Assembly: GCF_018294505.1 (NCBI RefSeq) | Contig: NC_057810.1 | Location: 201,071,238-201,135,237, forward strand | DNA: 64,000 nt | Origin: Triticum aestivum | Lineage: Eukaryota > Streptophyta > Magnoliopsida > Poales > Poaceae | Reading direction: 5' to 3' | Part shown: positions 1 through 10,830 of the stretch, in pieces | Numbering within the stretch: position 1 is the stretch's first letter | How the letters are laid out: each line of letters opens with the position of its first letter | Position numbers and translations under genes: made by a program | Notes under the pieces: generated by a model | Told to the model about the DNA's origin: nothing | What the model saw: the letters and a program-made list of their open reading frames with translations, nothing else | Database searches by the model: none

Positions 1-56
1 TAAATCTTAGGCCGTCCACTTGAGGAAAAATTGTTGTTGTCCTACAAAACTCTGCA
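1..56. other. Unassigned left edge, beyond a breakpoint in the array
   Basis: The similarity between the two internal copies of the non-autonomous LTR element starts at about 57 (matching 8518 onward). The first 56 bases do not match the ORF2 coding sequence expected here. They could be the edge of another insertion or of a deletion; I cannot classify them. Confidence 0.4.
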
Positions 57-249
57 CTTCCTCATCAACCACAAAGTCCTCATCCTCATCCTCTGAGGTT
101 TTCTTCTTGCTCTGCTTGGTTGCAGCCTTAGGCAGGTTGCTTGGAGTGCTTCTACTTCCATCATCATAACTCCTGTTTCAGGGACTAGTGCCCTCACTCA
201 GATTTGCATGCTCTTCTGACCAGTTCTGGCTATCACTATTGTCTGACAT
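57..249 (-). pseudogene. 5' fragment of retroelement ORF2, copy A
   Basis: On the minus strand the ATG at 249-247 opens a frame beginning MSDNSDSQN, acidic and Ser/Asn-rich. It is the same start as in copy B (8712). A TGA replaces the TCA codon seen in copy B about 25 codons in. The frame then continues into the Lys/Glu-rich segment and is lost at the breakpoint near 57. Only about 60 codons remain in the window, so this copy is dead or truncated. Confidence 0.6.
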
Positions 250-376
250 CTCTGACACTAAAAGTTGACCCTATGAATAGATAGGTTGAGATAGAGTTGT
301 TGAGTATCACAAAGCATAGACATTTTGCAAAAAGAATGAGTTAAAAACTTAGTTTTAGTTTTCTATAGAAAGCATT

Positions 377-614
377 TCGGAGCTACCGATATTACAAACT
401 CGGTGACACCGAAGCAGTTTTGGAGTCTAAACATGTGAGATCGGTCAGACCGAGATGCAGTTTGGTGACTCCGAGATTGCTAGGGTTTCACAGAGAAATG
501 AACTCGGTCACACCGATTGGTATGTTTCGGACTTCGACCAGACCGAAAAATACTTGTGCTATGGCCTAAGCCAAATCGGTGAGACCAAAATCTCAATATC
601 GGTCGATCCGAGAT
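377..614 (-). repeat. Dyad doublet array, internal group 1, copy A
   Basis: Dyads of the form TCGGT-N3-ACCGA, or close variants, start at 377/400, 441/462, 504/527 and 576/599. The spacing within pairs is 21-23 bp. From pair to pair it is 64, 63 and 72 bp. The group lies between the leader and the ORF2 start codon on the minus strand, possibly inside an intron. Confidence 0.8.
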
Positions 615-940
615 GAGTCTGACGGAAACCTAAATATTTGCTTCTAATATGATCTGACGAAGTTTGCAGTGGATAGAATGATCTCAAAAGTGGCAAGAAT
701 ACATGCATTGATCTTTGTGATCGAAATTGGAGTGGGGATGGCATAAAGGGACGAGTTCATACCCTAACTTGGCGATGAACCCGCTACGGCGACAACGTCC
801 GCGAAGATTCCTGTTGACGGTGACGGAGACCAGTGGAAGGAGGTCACTGGCGATGATAAGATGATCTGGAGACCATGAGTCGGCAGGGCAGGACAGGCAC
901 GGGCGAAGCGTTTCGAGAAATTTCCAAAATTTTAGCCCGT

Positions 941-953
941 GGGTATATATATG
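941..953 (-). promoter_or_regulatory. TATA-like box of a presumed internal promoter for ORF2, copy A
   Basis: The plus strand reads gggtatatatatgc, giving a minus-strand TATATATA box 10-20 bp downstream of the last dyad doublet (963/986). Everything downstream in the transcribed direction leads to ORF2. In copy B a short deletion at about 9399 removes this box. Promoter function is inferred from layout only. Confidence 0.5.
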
Positions 954-962
954 CAGACTCTA

Positions 963-1204
963 TCGGTGTGACCGAGTGGAATGCCTTGATGGCACCAAGA
1001 TGCAGAATCGCAAGCGGTTGCTACAACTCGGTGTGACCAAAAAGTTCAAATCGGTTGCACCAAGATTAAAACCTAGATCAACTTAATGAACTCGGTGTGA
1101 CCGAATGGGATGAATCGGTCAGACCGAAATGCACTAAGAGGTTTTGGAAGTTTAACTCTATGACAAATCGGTGGCTCCAAGTGCTCCTCACTCAGAGGGT
1201 CCGA
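963..1204 (-). repeat. Dyad doublet array, internal group 2, copy A
   Basis: Dyads start at 963/986, 1028/1051, 1092/1115 and 1168/1192. The within-pair spacing is 23-24 bp and pair-to-pair spacing 65, 64 and 76 bp. The arrangement repeats the one in the LTR, and like it lies just upstream of a TATA box on the minus strand. Confidence 0.8.
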
Positions 1205-1826
1205 ATAGTACTTGATCAAGCTTTGTGATGTAGCATGAATAGAGTTTGAGGTGAGAAAAGCATATATATCTAGAGGGAGGACTTAGGCATTCTTGTCCAT
1301 CCATTTGGCAAAAGGAAAAAGGCAAACAAACAAAGAAACAAATGGATGTCCTCGAATGGATAAAATTATGCAACCACCATGCTCACACAATAAGATAGCA
1401 AATGAAATATGTGGCAAAGCATGCACAAACACTCTAGCATCTATCAAGCAATTCGCGATGACTAGGTCATCTATATATGAGTATATTGACTTAGGAGTCA
1501 AATGAGAACATTTGATCATAGGTCATACTCATCGTTTAAGCACACGTGGGGTTATCACTTTTACATAAAGCATTATTGTGTTCACACCATTAGAGTTGCT
1601 TTAGCTCAATTCTTAGAGTAAAGCTCCCCCTAGATGTTATATCCCCTTTTAGAGGGATGAACTAACCTTGGGTTTTGTTGATGATAACTTCATGTAGATG
1701 TTGAAGATGTGTATGCTCAATATTGATGTAGATCATTTGGAGCAATCCATTGAAGTGAGTTGCACTTCCAATACCTACATGGGCTAGTCCCACAAGGAAC
1801 AAACAAGGATATCCATGGACATAGAG

Positions 1827-2012
1827 GATAATTGTTTTGTTGCCAAAAATTGGCATGCCAATGTTTGGCATTGTGCCAAATATTGGCTACTACTTGGTTG
1901 GTTCGTGCCTATCTCTTATAAAGTGGCCAATAGTTGGCAAGTCTTGGTATTGCCAATATTTGGCAATGCCAACATTTGGAAAGCCAAAAATTGGCAGCAA
2001 ACCAATTATGCT
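1827..2012. mobile_element. MITE, probably hAT-like, about 186 bp
   Basis: Terminal inverted repeats begin ATAATTG and run into TGCCAA-rich sequence. The two ends match over about 27 bases with few mismatches. The element is flanked by CATAGAG on both sides (1820-1826 and 2013-2019), 8 bp if one mismatch is allowed, which fits a hAT target duplication. The equivalent position in copy B (about 55696) lacks the insert and shows one CATAGAG. The interior is full of TTGGCA/TGCCAA words. Confidence 0.75.
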
Positions 2013-2194
2013 CATAGAGTGAAGTCCACATATGATGATGTCCATGAAAGAATTTGGTTATCTTGTCCCTTGAATTACTAGCAAGAGGGTTTGTGACTCC
2101 TTGAACTAGTGCAAGAAGTGGAAGTTGATTGCACTTGTCCTTGCCAATATGAATATGAGTGAAATATGTTGGCGGAGCCACCCTCAAGAACTCT

Positions 2195-4377
2195 CTAGTT
2201 CTTCTTCTTTGGGATCCACATCAACTTGGTGGGAATCCTTGGAGTTGTAGTCATACTTGATGAAGTAGAACTTGAAGTAGTCTTGGGAACCCACTTGACC
2301 AAGGCCTTTGGAGCTTCTTCAAATGCATCAATCTCCTCTTGAAGCTTGTCCTTGCCTTTTAGCTTGTGGTCTTGTGGTGGAAGATCATCTTGAGCTTGTG
2401 TTCCCTCGAAGGAAGTGGGATCATACTTCTCTTTTTGAGGAACAAACTACGTCTTGGGGTATTGATCTTCTTCGCACTCAACTCCATTGGCATTGAACTT
2501 TTGTTCAAAACCAACACATTTATTCTTCTGGTGTCTTCCTTGCTTGCGTACAGTTTCCTCAAATTGCTTACTTCCGGCAAGGCTCTTGTAAACACCTTTC
2601 TCTATAATTCCCTTCAACAAGCTATTTTGTTCCTCAAGTGTAACTTGGCTAAGAGAATCATTAGTATAATCAAGAGAACTCCTAGAAGCAACATTATTGG
2701 ATTTAGCATGATTATTGTTACTACTAGAAGAAGAATCTTTCTTACTCTTGTTGCTAGATTTTACTTGTGGCATTTAAGTAGAGAAGAGTAAATGCTTGGC
2801 AATGTAAGAAGAACTTTTCTTTCGAAGATCATTAGTGATTGCTTTTAAGAACTCATGCTCTTGCTCTAAGTTGAGATTTTCGAAGCGTAGCATCTCATGA
2901 GGTTTTAAAAGTTCTCGATGATCCTCTAAAGTAGTTTCATGAGCTAACTTAAGAGTCCTTAATTCTTTAGTTAGACGCTTAATCTCCTTCTTATCATCGT
3001 CATTCGTTTCATCTTGATTAGCATGATTAATAGAAATTTCATCATAATTTTCATCACTAGCATTGTCAACAAGCAAATCATCATCACCTAGCAAATCATC
3101 TTCATCACTATTCGAATGAATATACTTGGGGTGTGATACCTTGGGGCCTTTGGCCATGAAGCATCTTCCAATTCCTTCATTTGGTAAGTCAAATATGTCA
3201 TAGGAGTTGGTTGACACAAGTGCAAGACCGGCAACATCTTCATCTTGAGTATGTTCAGAGTCGGAGTGATAACTTCTCTCGGGGTGGTTGTTGGAGTCGG
3301 AACCGGATACCCATTCAACGACATGAGAATGATGTCTTCATTTTGTGTAGCTCCTTGATGACTTGTCCTTCCTTTCCGAATCCTTGCTTCTGCGAGAGGG
3401 TCTTCATTCATAACGGTCATCTCTGCCCCTTCTCTCTCTTGGAGGTGATTCATCTCTTCTACTTGTCCTTTTAGGTGAGTCTTCTTTTCTTTTGTAGGGA
3501 GCCATACACTCATTGGAGTAGTGTCCGGGTCTTCCACAACTGTAGCAATTTCTATCACGACTAGAAGATCTTTTGTCATTGTAGGACCTTGACTTGGAGC
3601 TTCTCTCTTTACTTCTACTCTTGTAGAATTTTTTGACGTTCTTCACCATTAAGCTCATTTCTTCATTGAAGACTTGTTTTCACTTGATGTGGCAGGAGCA
3701 TCACATGAAGTTTTATGAGAACAACTAGACTTGTTGTGAAGCTCTTCCTTATCCTTGAGTGACATCTCATGAGCAACAATTCTTCCAACGACTTCCGTTG
3801 GCTTGAGATCTTTGTAATTGGGCATAATTTGGATCAATGTGCACACGGTATCATATTTTCCATCCAAGGCTCTTAGGATCTTCTTGATGATGAATCTGTC
3901 AGTCATCTCTTCACTTCCTAAGCTAGCAATCTCATTTGTGATGAGAGCAAGCCTAGAGTACATTTCAGTGACACCTTCACCATCCTTCATTTTGAAGTTG
4001 TCAAGTTGACTTTGAAGCACATCCAATTTGGATTCCTTGATGGACTCTGTACCTTCGTGCATATCAATCAAAGTATCCCAAATTTCCTTTGCATTCTCAA
4101 GACGGCTGATTTTGTTGAATTCTTCGGTGAACAATCCATTGAATAGGATATCGCAAGCTTAAGCGTTGTATTGCAGCATCTTCAATTCTTCCGCAACTGC
4201 TTCATGATTTGGTTCTCCCCCATTGCAGAATTCACCTTGCAAACCAATACACACAATAGCCCAAATGACAGGGTTATGTCCAAGAATATGCATTTTCATT
4301 TTATGCTTCCAACTAGCAAAATTAGTACCATCAAAGTAAGGACATCTACGGTGGTAATTTCCCTCGCTAGACGCCAT
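2195..4377 (-). pseudogene. gag-like gene of non-autonomous LTR retrotransposon, copy A
   Basis: The product would be the nucleocapsid-type Gag that coats element RNA. The start is the ATG at 4377, 71 bp past the primer site, giving MASSEGNYHRRCPYFDG. An N-terminal UBN2-like Gag domain follows (FDGTNFASWKHKM, then KEIWDTLIDMHEG and SRLALITNEIASL). Next come an Arg/Ser-rich stretch and one CCHC zinc knuckle, CYSCGRPGHYSNEC. The C-terminal part is a long acidic, coiled-coil-like region (ELRTLKLAHETTLEDH), ending before the stop at 2195. No protease or polymerase follows. The frame is broken by a TAA in place of a Gln codon near residue 74, a one-base loss near 3675, a TGA at 3404 and another TGA near 3350. 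At least two of these stops are shared with copy B. Confidence 0.85.
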
Positions 4378-4447
4378 ACTCTCCTAAGTTGTGAAACCAA
4401 GGCTATGATCACCAAAACTATGGAAACCAAGGCAAATGGAGTCCAAA

Positions 4448-4459
4448 GCTCTAATACCA
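4448..4459 (-). other. Primer binding site, copy A
   Basis: The minus strand reads TGGTATTAGAGC, one mismatch from the tRNA-Met-complementary site TGGTATCAGAGC. It starts 2 bases after the LTR end (CCTACA). It fixes the direction of the element as minus strand. Confidence 0.85.
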
Positions 4460-5262
4460 CTTGTAGGATCAAAATTATGTCTAGAGGGGGGTGGGGTGAT
4501 TAGACTACTTGACCAATTAAAAATCTAGCCTTTTCCCAATTTTAAGTCTTGGCAGATTTTAGCAACTTAACACAAGTCAAGCAATCAACCTACACATGCA
4601 ATTCTAAGAGTGTAGCAGCGGAATGTAAAACATTTCATATGAAGGTAAAAGGGAAGGGTTTGGAGAGGGCAAACACAATGTAGGCATGGAGATTTTTGAC
4701 GTGGTTCCGATAGGTGGTGTTATCGTACACCCACGTTGATGGAGACTCAGCCCACGAACGGTAACGGTTGCGCGAGTCCACGGAGGGCTCCCCCACGAAG
4801 GGTCCATGAAGAAGCAACCTTGTATATCCCACCATGGACATCGCCCATGAAGGACTTGTCTCACTTGGGTAGATCTTCACGAAGTAGGCGACCTCCTTGC
4901 CCTTACAAACTCCTTGGTTCAACTCCACAATCTTGACGGAGGCTCGCAAGTGACACCTAACCAATCTAGGAGACACCACTCTCCAAAAGGTAATCGATGG
5001 TGTGTTGATGATGAACTCCTTGATCTTGTGCTTCAAATGATAGTCTCCCCAACACTCAACTCTCTCTAACAGATTTGGATATGGTGGAAAGATGATTTGA
5101 GTGGAAAGCTACTTGGGGAAGGCTAGAGATCAAGATTCTTGTGGTTGGATTGGAATGTCTGGGTCTCAACACATGAGTAGGTGGTTCTCTCTCAAAAAAT
5201 AAGTAGTGGAAGTGTAGGCACGTTCTGATGGCTCTCTCTCAAATGGAGAAGGGGGTGCAGGG

Positions 5263-5272
5263 GTATATATAG
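5263..5272 (-). promoter_or_regulatory. TATA box of LTR A
   Basis: The minus strand reads CTATATATAC about 40 bp downstream of the nearest dyad. It is followed by a pyrimidine-rich leader (TTCTCCATTTGAGAGAGAG). The gag ATG is about 890 bp further on. LTR B has the same box at 59371-59380. Confidence 0.7.
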
Positions 5273-5312
5273 CCTCCACACAAAATCTAACTATACACAC
5301 AATTTACCAAAC

Positions 5313-5771
5313 TCAGTCAGACCGAATAGAGAAACTCGGTGGGACCGATCTAGTTCAAAATGTGAACGTTAGGGTTTTCGGTGGGACCGATGAGATCAAC
5401 TCGGTGCGACCGATGCGCTAGGGTTAGGGAAAAACCTCATCTCGGTGAGACCGATCGCTTGAACTCGGTGAGACCTATTTCAGCAATAAGCAAACAAAGG
5501 CTTGGTCAAGCAAACTCGATTGGACCGATCGCTCATTTCGGTGAGACCAAAACATTACGAAAAGGAAACAGAGAGTTTGCATTGCGAACTTGGTGGGACC
5601 GACCGCTCATGTCGGTATGACCGAAACGTTACGAAGGGAAACAAAGAGTTTTCAATCCCATCTTAGTGAGACCAAGATCCCTATTGGTGAGACCGGATTG
5701 ATTAGGGTTTCTGGTTATAGCTATGTCAAGTGAACTCAATGGTGCCGAATGAATCAAATCAGTGGGGCTGA
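5313..5771 (-). repeat. Dyad doublet array in the U3 of LTR A
   Basis: Fourteen dyads (best form tcggtgggaccga) start at 5313, 5336, 5378, 5401, 5442, 5465, 5516, 5538, 5590, 5612, 5663, 5684, 5736 and 5759. They form seven doublets with 21-23 bp inside each pair. Successive pairs start 65, 64, 74, 74, 73 and 73 bp apart. The array ends about 41 bp from the TATA box. Confidence 0.9.
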
Positions 5772-6121
5772 GTTTGACTGTAGGTTTAGGACAAATGTGG
5801 AAATGAGAAAGTGGTTGAGGGTTTTTGGGGCATATCACTAAGCATTTTGAGCAAATAGACCATTAAGCAACACCTCATCCCCTTTTAATAGTATTGGCTT
5901 TTCCTATGGACTCAATGTGATCTTGGATCACTAAAATGGAAATGAAGAGTCTTAAACTTTTGCCAATATGTATCCTTATAATTTTGAGGGGTCCACATCT
6001 CTAGTCCATGCCATGCCAAACATTGAACTTTCTGAAACATTTAACTTGAATGGATATTAGTTCAATGAGCTATATGTTGTTATGAATTTCCAAAACCACA
6101 TGGGGATAAGTTGCACTTTCA

Positions 6122-6137
6122 ATATCCACCTTTTTGG
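6122..6137 (-). other. Polypurine tract upstream of LTR A
   Basis: The minus strand reads CCAAAAAGGTGGATAT directly before the LTR start TGAAAG. This is the expected plus-strand primer position for the unit lying to the right. Confidence 0.7.
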
Positions 6138-6638
6138 TAATTGATGACAACATATAGATCAAAGCTTCACCAAAAGATAATATCAAGGAATTACATCGTC
6201 ACTTTGAGAAGTATGTGATAAGCAAGAGCTCCCCTGAATTTGTGCATTATTTAAAATTTGCTTTTGAATGCAAATGCACAATCGATTAGGATCATGGGTT
6301 ACTCTTCCATGTCACATACATCTTGGTGGAGCGCTCAAAATGATAGAATATAAATAGCATGCACTCATTACCAAGGCAAACATGATTGATCGTACATAAC
6401 TGATAAGATATTATCATTCAAGCGCACATTAAAGCAAAGTATGATCAAACACATGATCATAGGAGTATCTCACACACAAGCACAAAAAATGTAGCAAGCA
6501 AACAAGCAAATAACAAGTAGCAAGAGAGACAAATAAAGCAAAACACACTCTCTCTCGAAGCCTATGATCTATACACTTTCTCCCCCTTTGGCAACAAGTT
6601 ACCAAAAAGCTTGAAAATGCATAGTGCTATGCGGCACA
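6138..6638 (-). other. 3' untranslated part of the element
   Basis: This lies between the end of ORF2 and the polypurine tract, with no reading frame. A purine-rich word (AAAGGGGGAGAAAG on the minus strand, about 6580) lies close behind ORF2 and could be a second polypurine tract, but is not next to an LTR. Confidence 0.6.
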
Positions 6639-8712
6639 CTAAGCATGATCTCCGGGAGCTCCAGTGTGCGAATATGGCATGGAGAGGACAACATCTACAA
6701 AATCTTCGGCTGATGTCTGAGGATCTAGAGGAGTTGCAACTAGAGGGGCAACTGGGGCAGTGGCTGCAGGTGCTGAAATGGCAGCTCTTGTGTCACTGGC
6801 TGGCACAACTATAGACCTTTGTGCCCTTGGCACTCTCTGAAATGCTTCTGTGGTAGCTCTCCCTCTCCTGTCCTCTGCTTCTTCTTGAAGTTGCTCAACC
6901 GTGGTTTGAATTTCTATGACCTTCAAGCCTAGATCATAAAATTTTGTTTCGATAATCCTCTCAAGACTTTATTGGTTTTGATTTAGGGTGGCTAGTCCTT
7001 TCTCAATTCTCACTGTGGCCTCAAGCAGATAGCTAAGCTGATCCTGCTTGGTCTTGAGATCTACAGCTGAGGCATCTGGAACCTGGGAAGACTTTCCTGC
7101 CTTTGCTTTCTCTCTCTTCTCTTGAGCCTCTACAGATGCAGGATGTGATGCATCCATGACAATCTCATTGTCCTCAAATTATGGCCTTAGGGGAAGGTGC
7201 TATTTGTCTAGAAGGTATGTGCATGTACCCATCTTGGAGTTGATGAGCATATGAATGTGTGGGGGCATATCCACATGACCTCTTCTGATCTGCTGCAATC
7301 CTCTTAATTGTTCCAATAATCAAGGTCATCACCTTGAACTTCTCTGACACATCAAACATATGCAGCAAGTTGATTGAGTGCCCTCTAATCATCCTGTCAT
7401 CTCCTGATTTGAGCAACAATGTATATCTCAATATAGTGTTGATAGTGGGCAGCCCTGACAACAGATAGTAAATGGAGCCAAATTTGTGTGTCTCTAGGGC
7501 ATCATCAGGAATTTCCTTGTACATGTGTTCGATGGAGTTATGACCTTTCCTGGGCTTGACATAAACATCTATGTTATCTTCATGTTCTTCAGGGGCATTG
7601 ATTAGCTTGGCCCACTCAGCAATGGAGGGTTGGTACCTAGTACCTTCAGTCATCCAGACAATCTTTCCATCTGGGTAAAAATATGCAGTTGAATAAAATT
7701 GCATCACCATCTCATCATTCCATTTTGTCAATTTCTGACCAACAAACTTGTCAACTCCAGTCAATCTGAAGCTGTCATGCACTCCACGGAAATAATCAGC
7801 ATTCTCATCAATATATGCCCAGTCAACACATCTCATGTCACTAACAATGGGCTTCTTGTCCAAAAGAACTATCTCATAGAAGTCCCTTTGTTCCTTGGTG
7901 TGAAACATGTAATCCATAGCAGTCCTTCTCCTTGTGGCATAGAGGTCTGTCTGTCTCCATAGTCTGAGACCTACATCTTTTCTCAATTTCATGTTCTCTG
8001 CAATTGGATGAGTATCATCATGATCCGAAATTTTTGGCTTGAGCTTATTGAGCACTTGGGCCTCATCATCTTCTTGAACTTCAAGCACTAGGGCCTTATT
8101 CTTCTCAGCAGCTGGGATATTTCTTGTGGATCTCTTGTGTGCCATTGGCTTTGAAGCTTGAGCAGCAGCAGCAGGCTTGGGAGTTGTCTTGGGCTTAGAT
8201 GGAGCAGCCCCAGACTTGAGAGCATCTCCCATCAGCTTCTGGATCTTGGCAGGAGGTGCAATGGGCTCTTCCTCCTCCTCTTCATCTGATTCCCTGACCA
8301 TAGATGGCTTTTTGATCACTCTGGCCATGGTCTTCTTGACCCTTTCTTTCCTTTTCTTTCCTCCAACAACCTCTTCTTGTCTTGGTTCAGCAGTAGCTTG
8401 AGTTGAGGCTCTGGCTTTCGACATAGGGATTCTCTTGGCAGGTGCCTTCTTGTGCATGCCAGGCTTGGTGGATGCAGCAGTACCAAATTCCTTCTTGACA
8501 ACCTTCTTCTTTGAGGTGACTTCATCATCAACCACAAAGTCCTCATCCTCTCAATCTGAGGTTTTCTTCTTCCTCTGCCTGGTTACAGTCTTAGGCAGGT
8601 TGCTTGGAGTGCTTCTGCTTCCATCACCATAACTACTGTTTGAGGTACTAGTGCCCTCACTCAGATTTGCATGCTCTTATGACCTGTTCTGGCTATCACT
8701 GTTGTCTGACAT
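6639..8712 (-). pseudogene. ORF2 of non-autonomous LTR retrotransposon (plant transposon protein-like)
   Basis: This second gene lies between gag and the 3' LTR, where pol would be expected. The longest intact frame (8535-7174, 453 codons) starts inside the gene. Homology with copy A puts the real ATG at 8712 (MSDNSDSQN). The N-terminal 200 residues are charged and Lys/Ala/Pro-rich. A folded region follows, with CVDWAYIDENADYF, WNDEMVMQFYSTAYFYPDG and IVWMTEGTRYQPS, resembling grass and legume proteins named 'putative plant transposon protein'. The C-terminus has a heptad-like stretch (RIEKGLATLNQNQ) and an Ala/Pro-rich tail. Lesions are a TAA near residue 12, an extra TTGAG near 8553, a one-base frameshift at about 7170 and a TAA at 6969. 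Repaired, it would be about 690 residues. Its role is unknown; no polymerase, integrase or protease motif is visible. Confidence 0.75.
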
Positions 8713-8837
8713 CTCTGACACTGAAAGCTGACCCTGCGAATAGATAGGTTGAGATAGAGTGGATGAGTATCACAAAGCACAGACATTTTGCAAAACTAAT
8801 GAGTCAAAAACTTAGTTTTAGCTTTCTACAGAAAGCA

Positions 8838-9072
8838 TTTTGGAGCTACTGATATTACAAACTTGACGACACCGAAGCAGTTCTGGAGTCTAAACATGCG
8901 AGATCGGTCAGACCGAGATGCAGTTTGCTGACTCCGAGATTGCTAGGGTTTCATAAAGAAATGAACTCGGTCACACCGATTGGTATGTTTCGGTCAGATT
9001 GAAAAATACTTGTGCTATGGCCTAAGCCAAATCGGTGAGACCGAAATCTCAATATTGGTCGGTCTGAGATGA
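8838..9072 (-). repeat. Dyad doublet array, internal group 1, copy B
   Basis: Same arrangement as 377-614, more eroded. The first pair is 8840/8863, 23 bp apart. Several TCGGT half-sites have mutated to TTGGT or TTGAC. Confidence 0.75.
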
Positions 9073-9405
9073 GTTCGGCAGAAACCCAAACCTAATTTTT
9101 TTTGCTTTGAATCTTATCTAACGGAGTTTGCAGTGGATAGAATGATCTCAAAAGTGGCAAGAATACATGCATTGATCTTTGTGCTCGGAATCAGAGTGGG
9201 GATGGCACAAAAGGGAAGAGTTCATACCCTAACTTAGCAATGAACCTGCTATGGCGACAACGGCAGCGAAGATTCCTGTTGACGGCGACGGAGACCAGCG
9301 GCAGGAGGCCGCTGGCAATGAGAAGACAATCTGGAGACCACGAGTCGGCAGGACAGGATAGGCACGGGCAAAGCATTTGGAGAAATTTCCAAATTTTCTA
9401 GACTC

Positions 9406-9650
9406 TTTCGGGGTGACCGAGTGGAACGCCTCAGTGGCACCGAGATGCAGAATCGCAAGCGGTTGCTACAACTCGGTGTGACTGAAAAGTTCAAATCGGT
9501 TGCACCGAGATTAAAACCTAGATCAACTTAATGAACTTGGTGTGACCGAATGGGATGAATCAGTCAGACCGAAATGCACTAAGAGGTTTTGGAAGTTTAA
9601 GTCTATGACGAATCAGTGGCTCCGAGGGCTCCTCACTCAGATGGTCCGAA
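9406..9650 (-). repeat. Dyad doublet array, internal group 2, copy B
   Basis: Counterpart of 963-1204. About 20 bp present in copy A between this group and the leader are missing here (junction at about 9399), and the TATA-like box lies in the missing part. Confidence 0.75.
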
Positions 9651-10645
9651 TATGACTTGATCAAGCTTGGTGATGTAGCATGAATAGAGTTTGAGGCGAG
9701 AAAAGCATAGATATCTAGAGGGAGTACTTAGGCATTCTTGTCCATCCATTTGGCAAAAAGAAAAGGCCGAACAATCAAAGCAACAAATGGATGTCCTCGA
9801 ATGGAGAAAATTATGCAACCAACATGCTCTCACAATAAGATAGCAAATGAAATATGTGGCAAAGCATACACAAGTACTCTAGCATCTATCAAGCAATTGG
9901 CGATGCCTAGGTCATCTAAATACGAGTATATTGATTTAGGAGCCAAATGAGAACATTTGATCATAGCTCATACTCACCATTTAAGCACAAGTGGGCACTA
10001 CAAAAAGAAGACACATTCGTGACATTTTGGGCCGAACGAAGTTTTTTTCTGTCATGCTTGTGACACTTCTATGACAATAATTGTGAAAAAACCCGGTATC
10101 ATCATAGATGTGGTGGGCTCCAACTTCTATGACAAAAAATCATGACAGAAAATGGGCTTTTCATCCTGGGCAGGCCGGAGACATAGCAGCCTGACATTCT
10201 TTGGGCCGTCCATGACAGAAAAAACCGTGGTAGAAGTGAGGGCGAGGAAAATATTGGGGTGCTCCCGGTTACGGTGGGTGGTTGGGGCCGAGCGATGCAT
10301 GGAGGTTTGCATGTTTCTCTCGTACACGCACGTGCGTGGGTGCGAGGCGTTGGGCTCTAACTGAACCCGAGCGACGCGTAGCCTAATTGAACCCGAGCAA
10401 TTGCACTGCAGGCTACGCGTTACTGAACCCGAGCGATCGATCGATGGCTGTTAACTAAACCCGATCAAGCGATTCCTTCACTACTGCTGCTAAGTGAAGC
10501 CGATCGATGCTACCTCTGGATGAATTGTGAGCGTTGGTGGGGGGGGGTTTGGATGAACAGTTCCCAGCGGGGGTTGGATGAACAGGACCCCGTGGTGTTG
10601 CCACTGGATGAACATGACCCTGATCGATCGAGCCGGTTAGGCGTG

Positions 10646-10830
10646 GATGAACATGACCCCATGGAGGGCTGGATGAACATGACCCCATGGAGGGAAGGTT
10701 GAACAGTAGCCGGTGGAGGGCTGGTTGAATAGTAGCCGGTGGAGGGCTAGATGAACAGTAGCCCATGGAGGGGTGGTTGAACAGGACCCCATGGAGAGGG
10801 CTGGTTGAACAATATCCAGTGGAGGAGCGC
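10646..10830. repeat. 26-bp tandem repeats near the left CACTA end
   Basis: About seven units beginning GATGAACA or GTTGAACA and ending TGGAGGGCTG are in head-to-tail order. They continue as looser copies on both sides (about 10540-10960). Such subterminal repeats are usual binding-site regions in CACTA elements. Confidence 0.8.

Larger units (their letters stand above)
250..2194 (-). other. Spacer between gag and ORF2, copy A
   Basis: About 1.9 kb with no sustained reading frame. It matches 8713-9995 joined to 55427-55877 in copy B, apart from small indels and one MITE. It contains two groups of dyad doublets, a TATA-like box (941-953) and a stretch (about 560-950) that reads like a 5' untranslated leader of the downstream ORF2. 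Confidence 0.7.
4462..6121 (-). mobile_element. LTR A of the non-autonomous retrotransposon (1660 bp)
   Basis: On the minus strand the LTR starts TGAAAGTGCAACTT at 6121 and ends CCTACA at 4462. It is bounded by a polypurine tract on its upstream side and a primer site on its downstream side. It therefore serves both as the 3' LTR of the unit to the right and the 5' LTR of the unit to the left. Its U3 part holds seven dyad doublets and a TATA box. It aligns along its whole length with LTR B (58574-60228). Confidence 0.85.
8713..9995 (-). other. Spacer between gag and ORF2, copy B (left part)
   Basis: It matches 250-1545 of copy A. A plausible 3' splice site (TTCGCAG on the minus strand, about 8734) precedes the ORF2 ATG. 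It could pair with a GTATGAAC donor near 9230, which would make group 1 of the dyads intronic. The spacer is cut at 9995 by the CACTA element and resumes at 55427. Confidence 0.65.

Noticed and set aside
363..1204. Regularly spaced short repeats that superficially recall a CRISPR array
   Set aside because: The units are imperfect dyads in doublets with two alternating spacings, the sequence is from a plant retrotransposon, and the same array occurs in its LTR. There are no cas genes.
3088..3579. A 163-codon minus-strand frame overlapping the zinc-knuckle frame in gag copy A
   Set aside because: It is the +1 shadow of gag; copy B has the same shadow only after its MITE. The coding signal (zinc knuckle, acidic repeats) is in the other frame.
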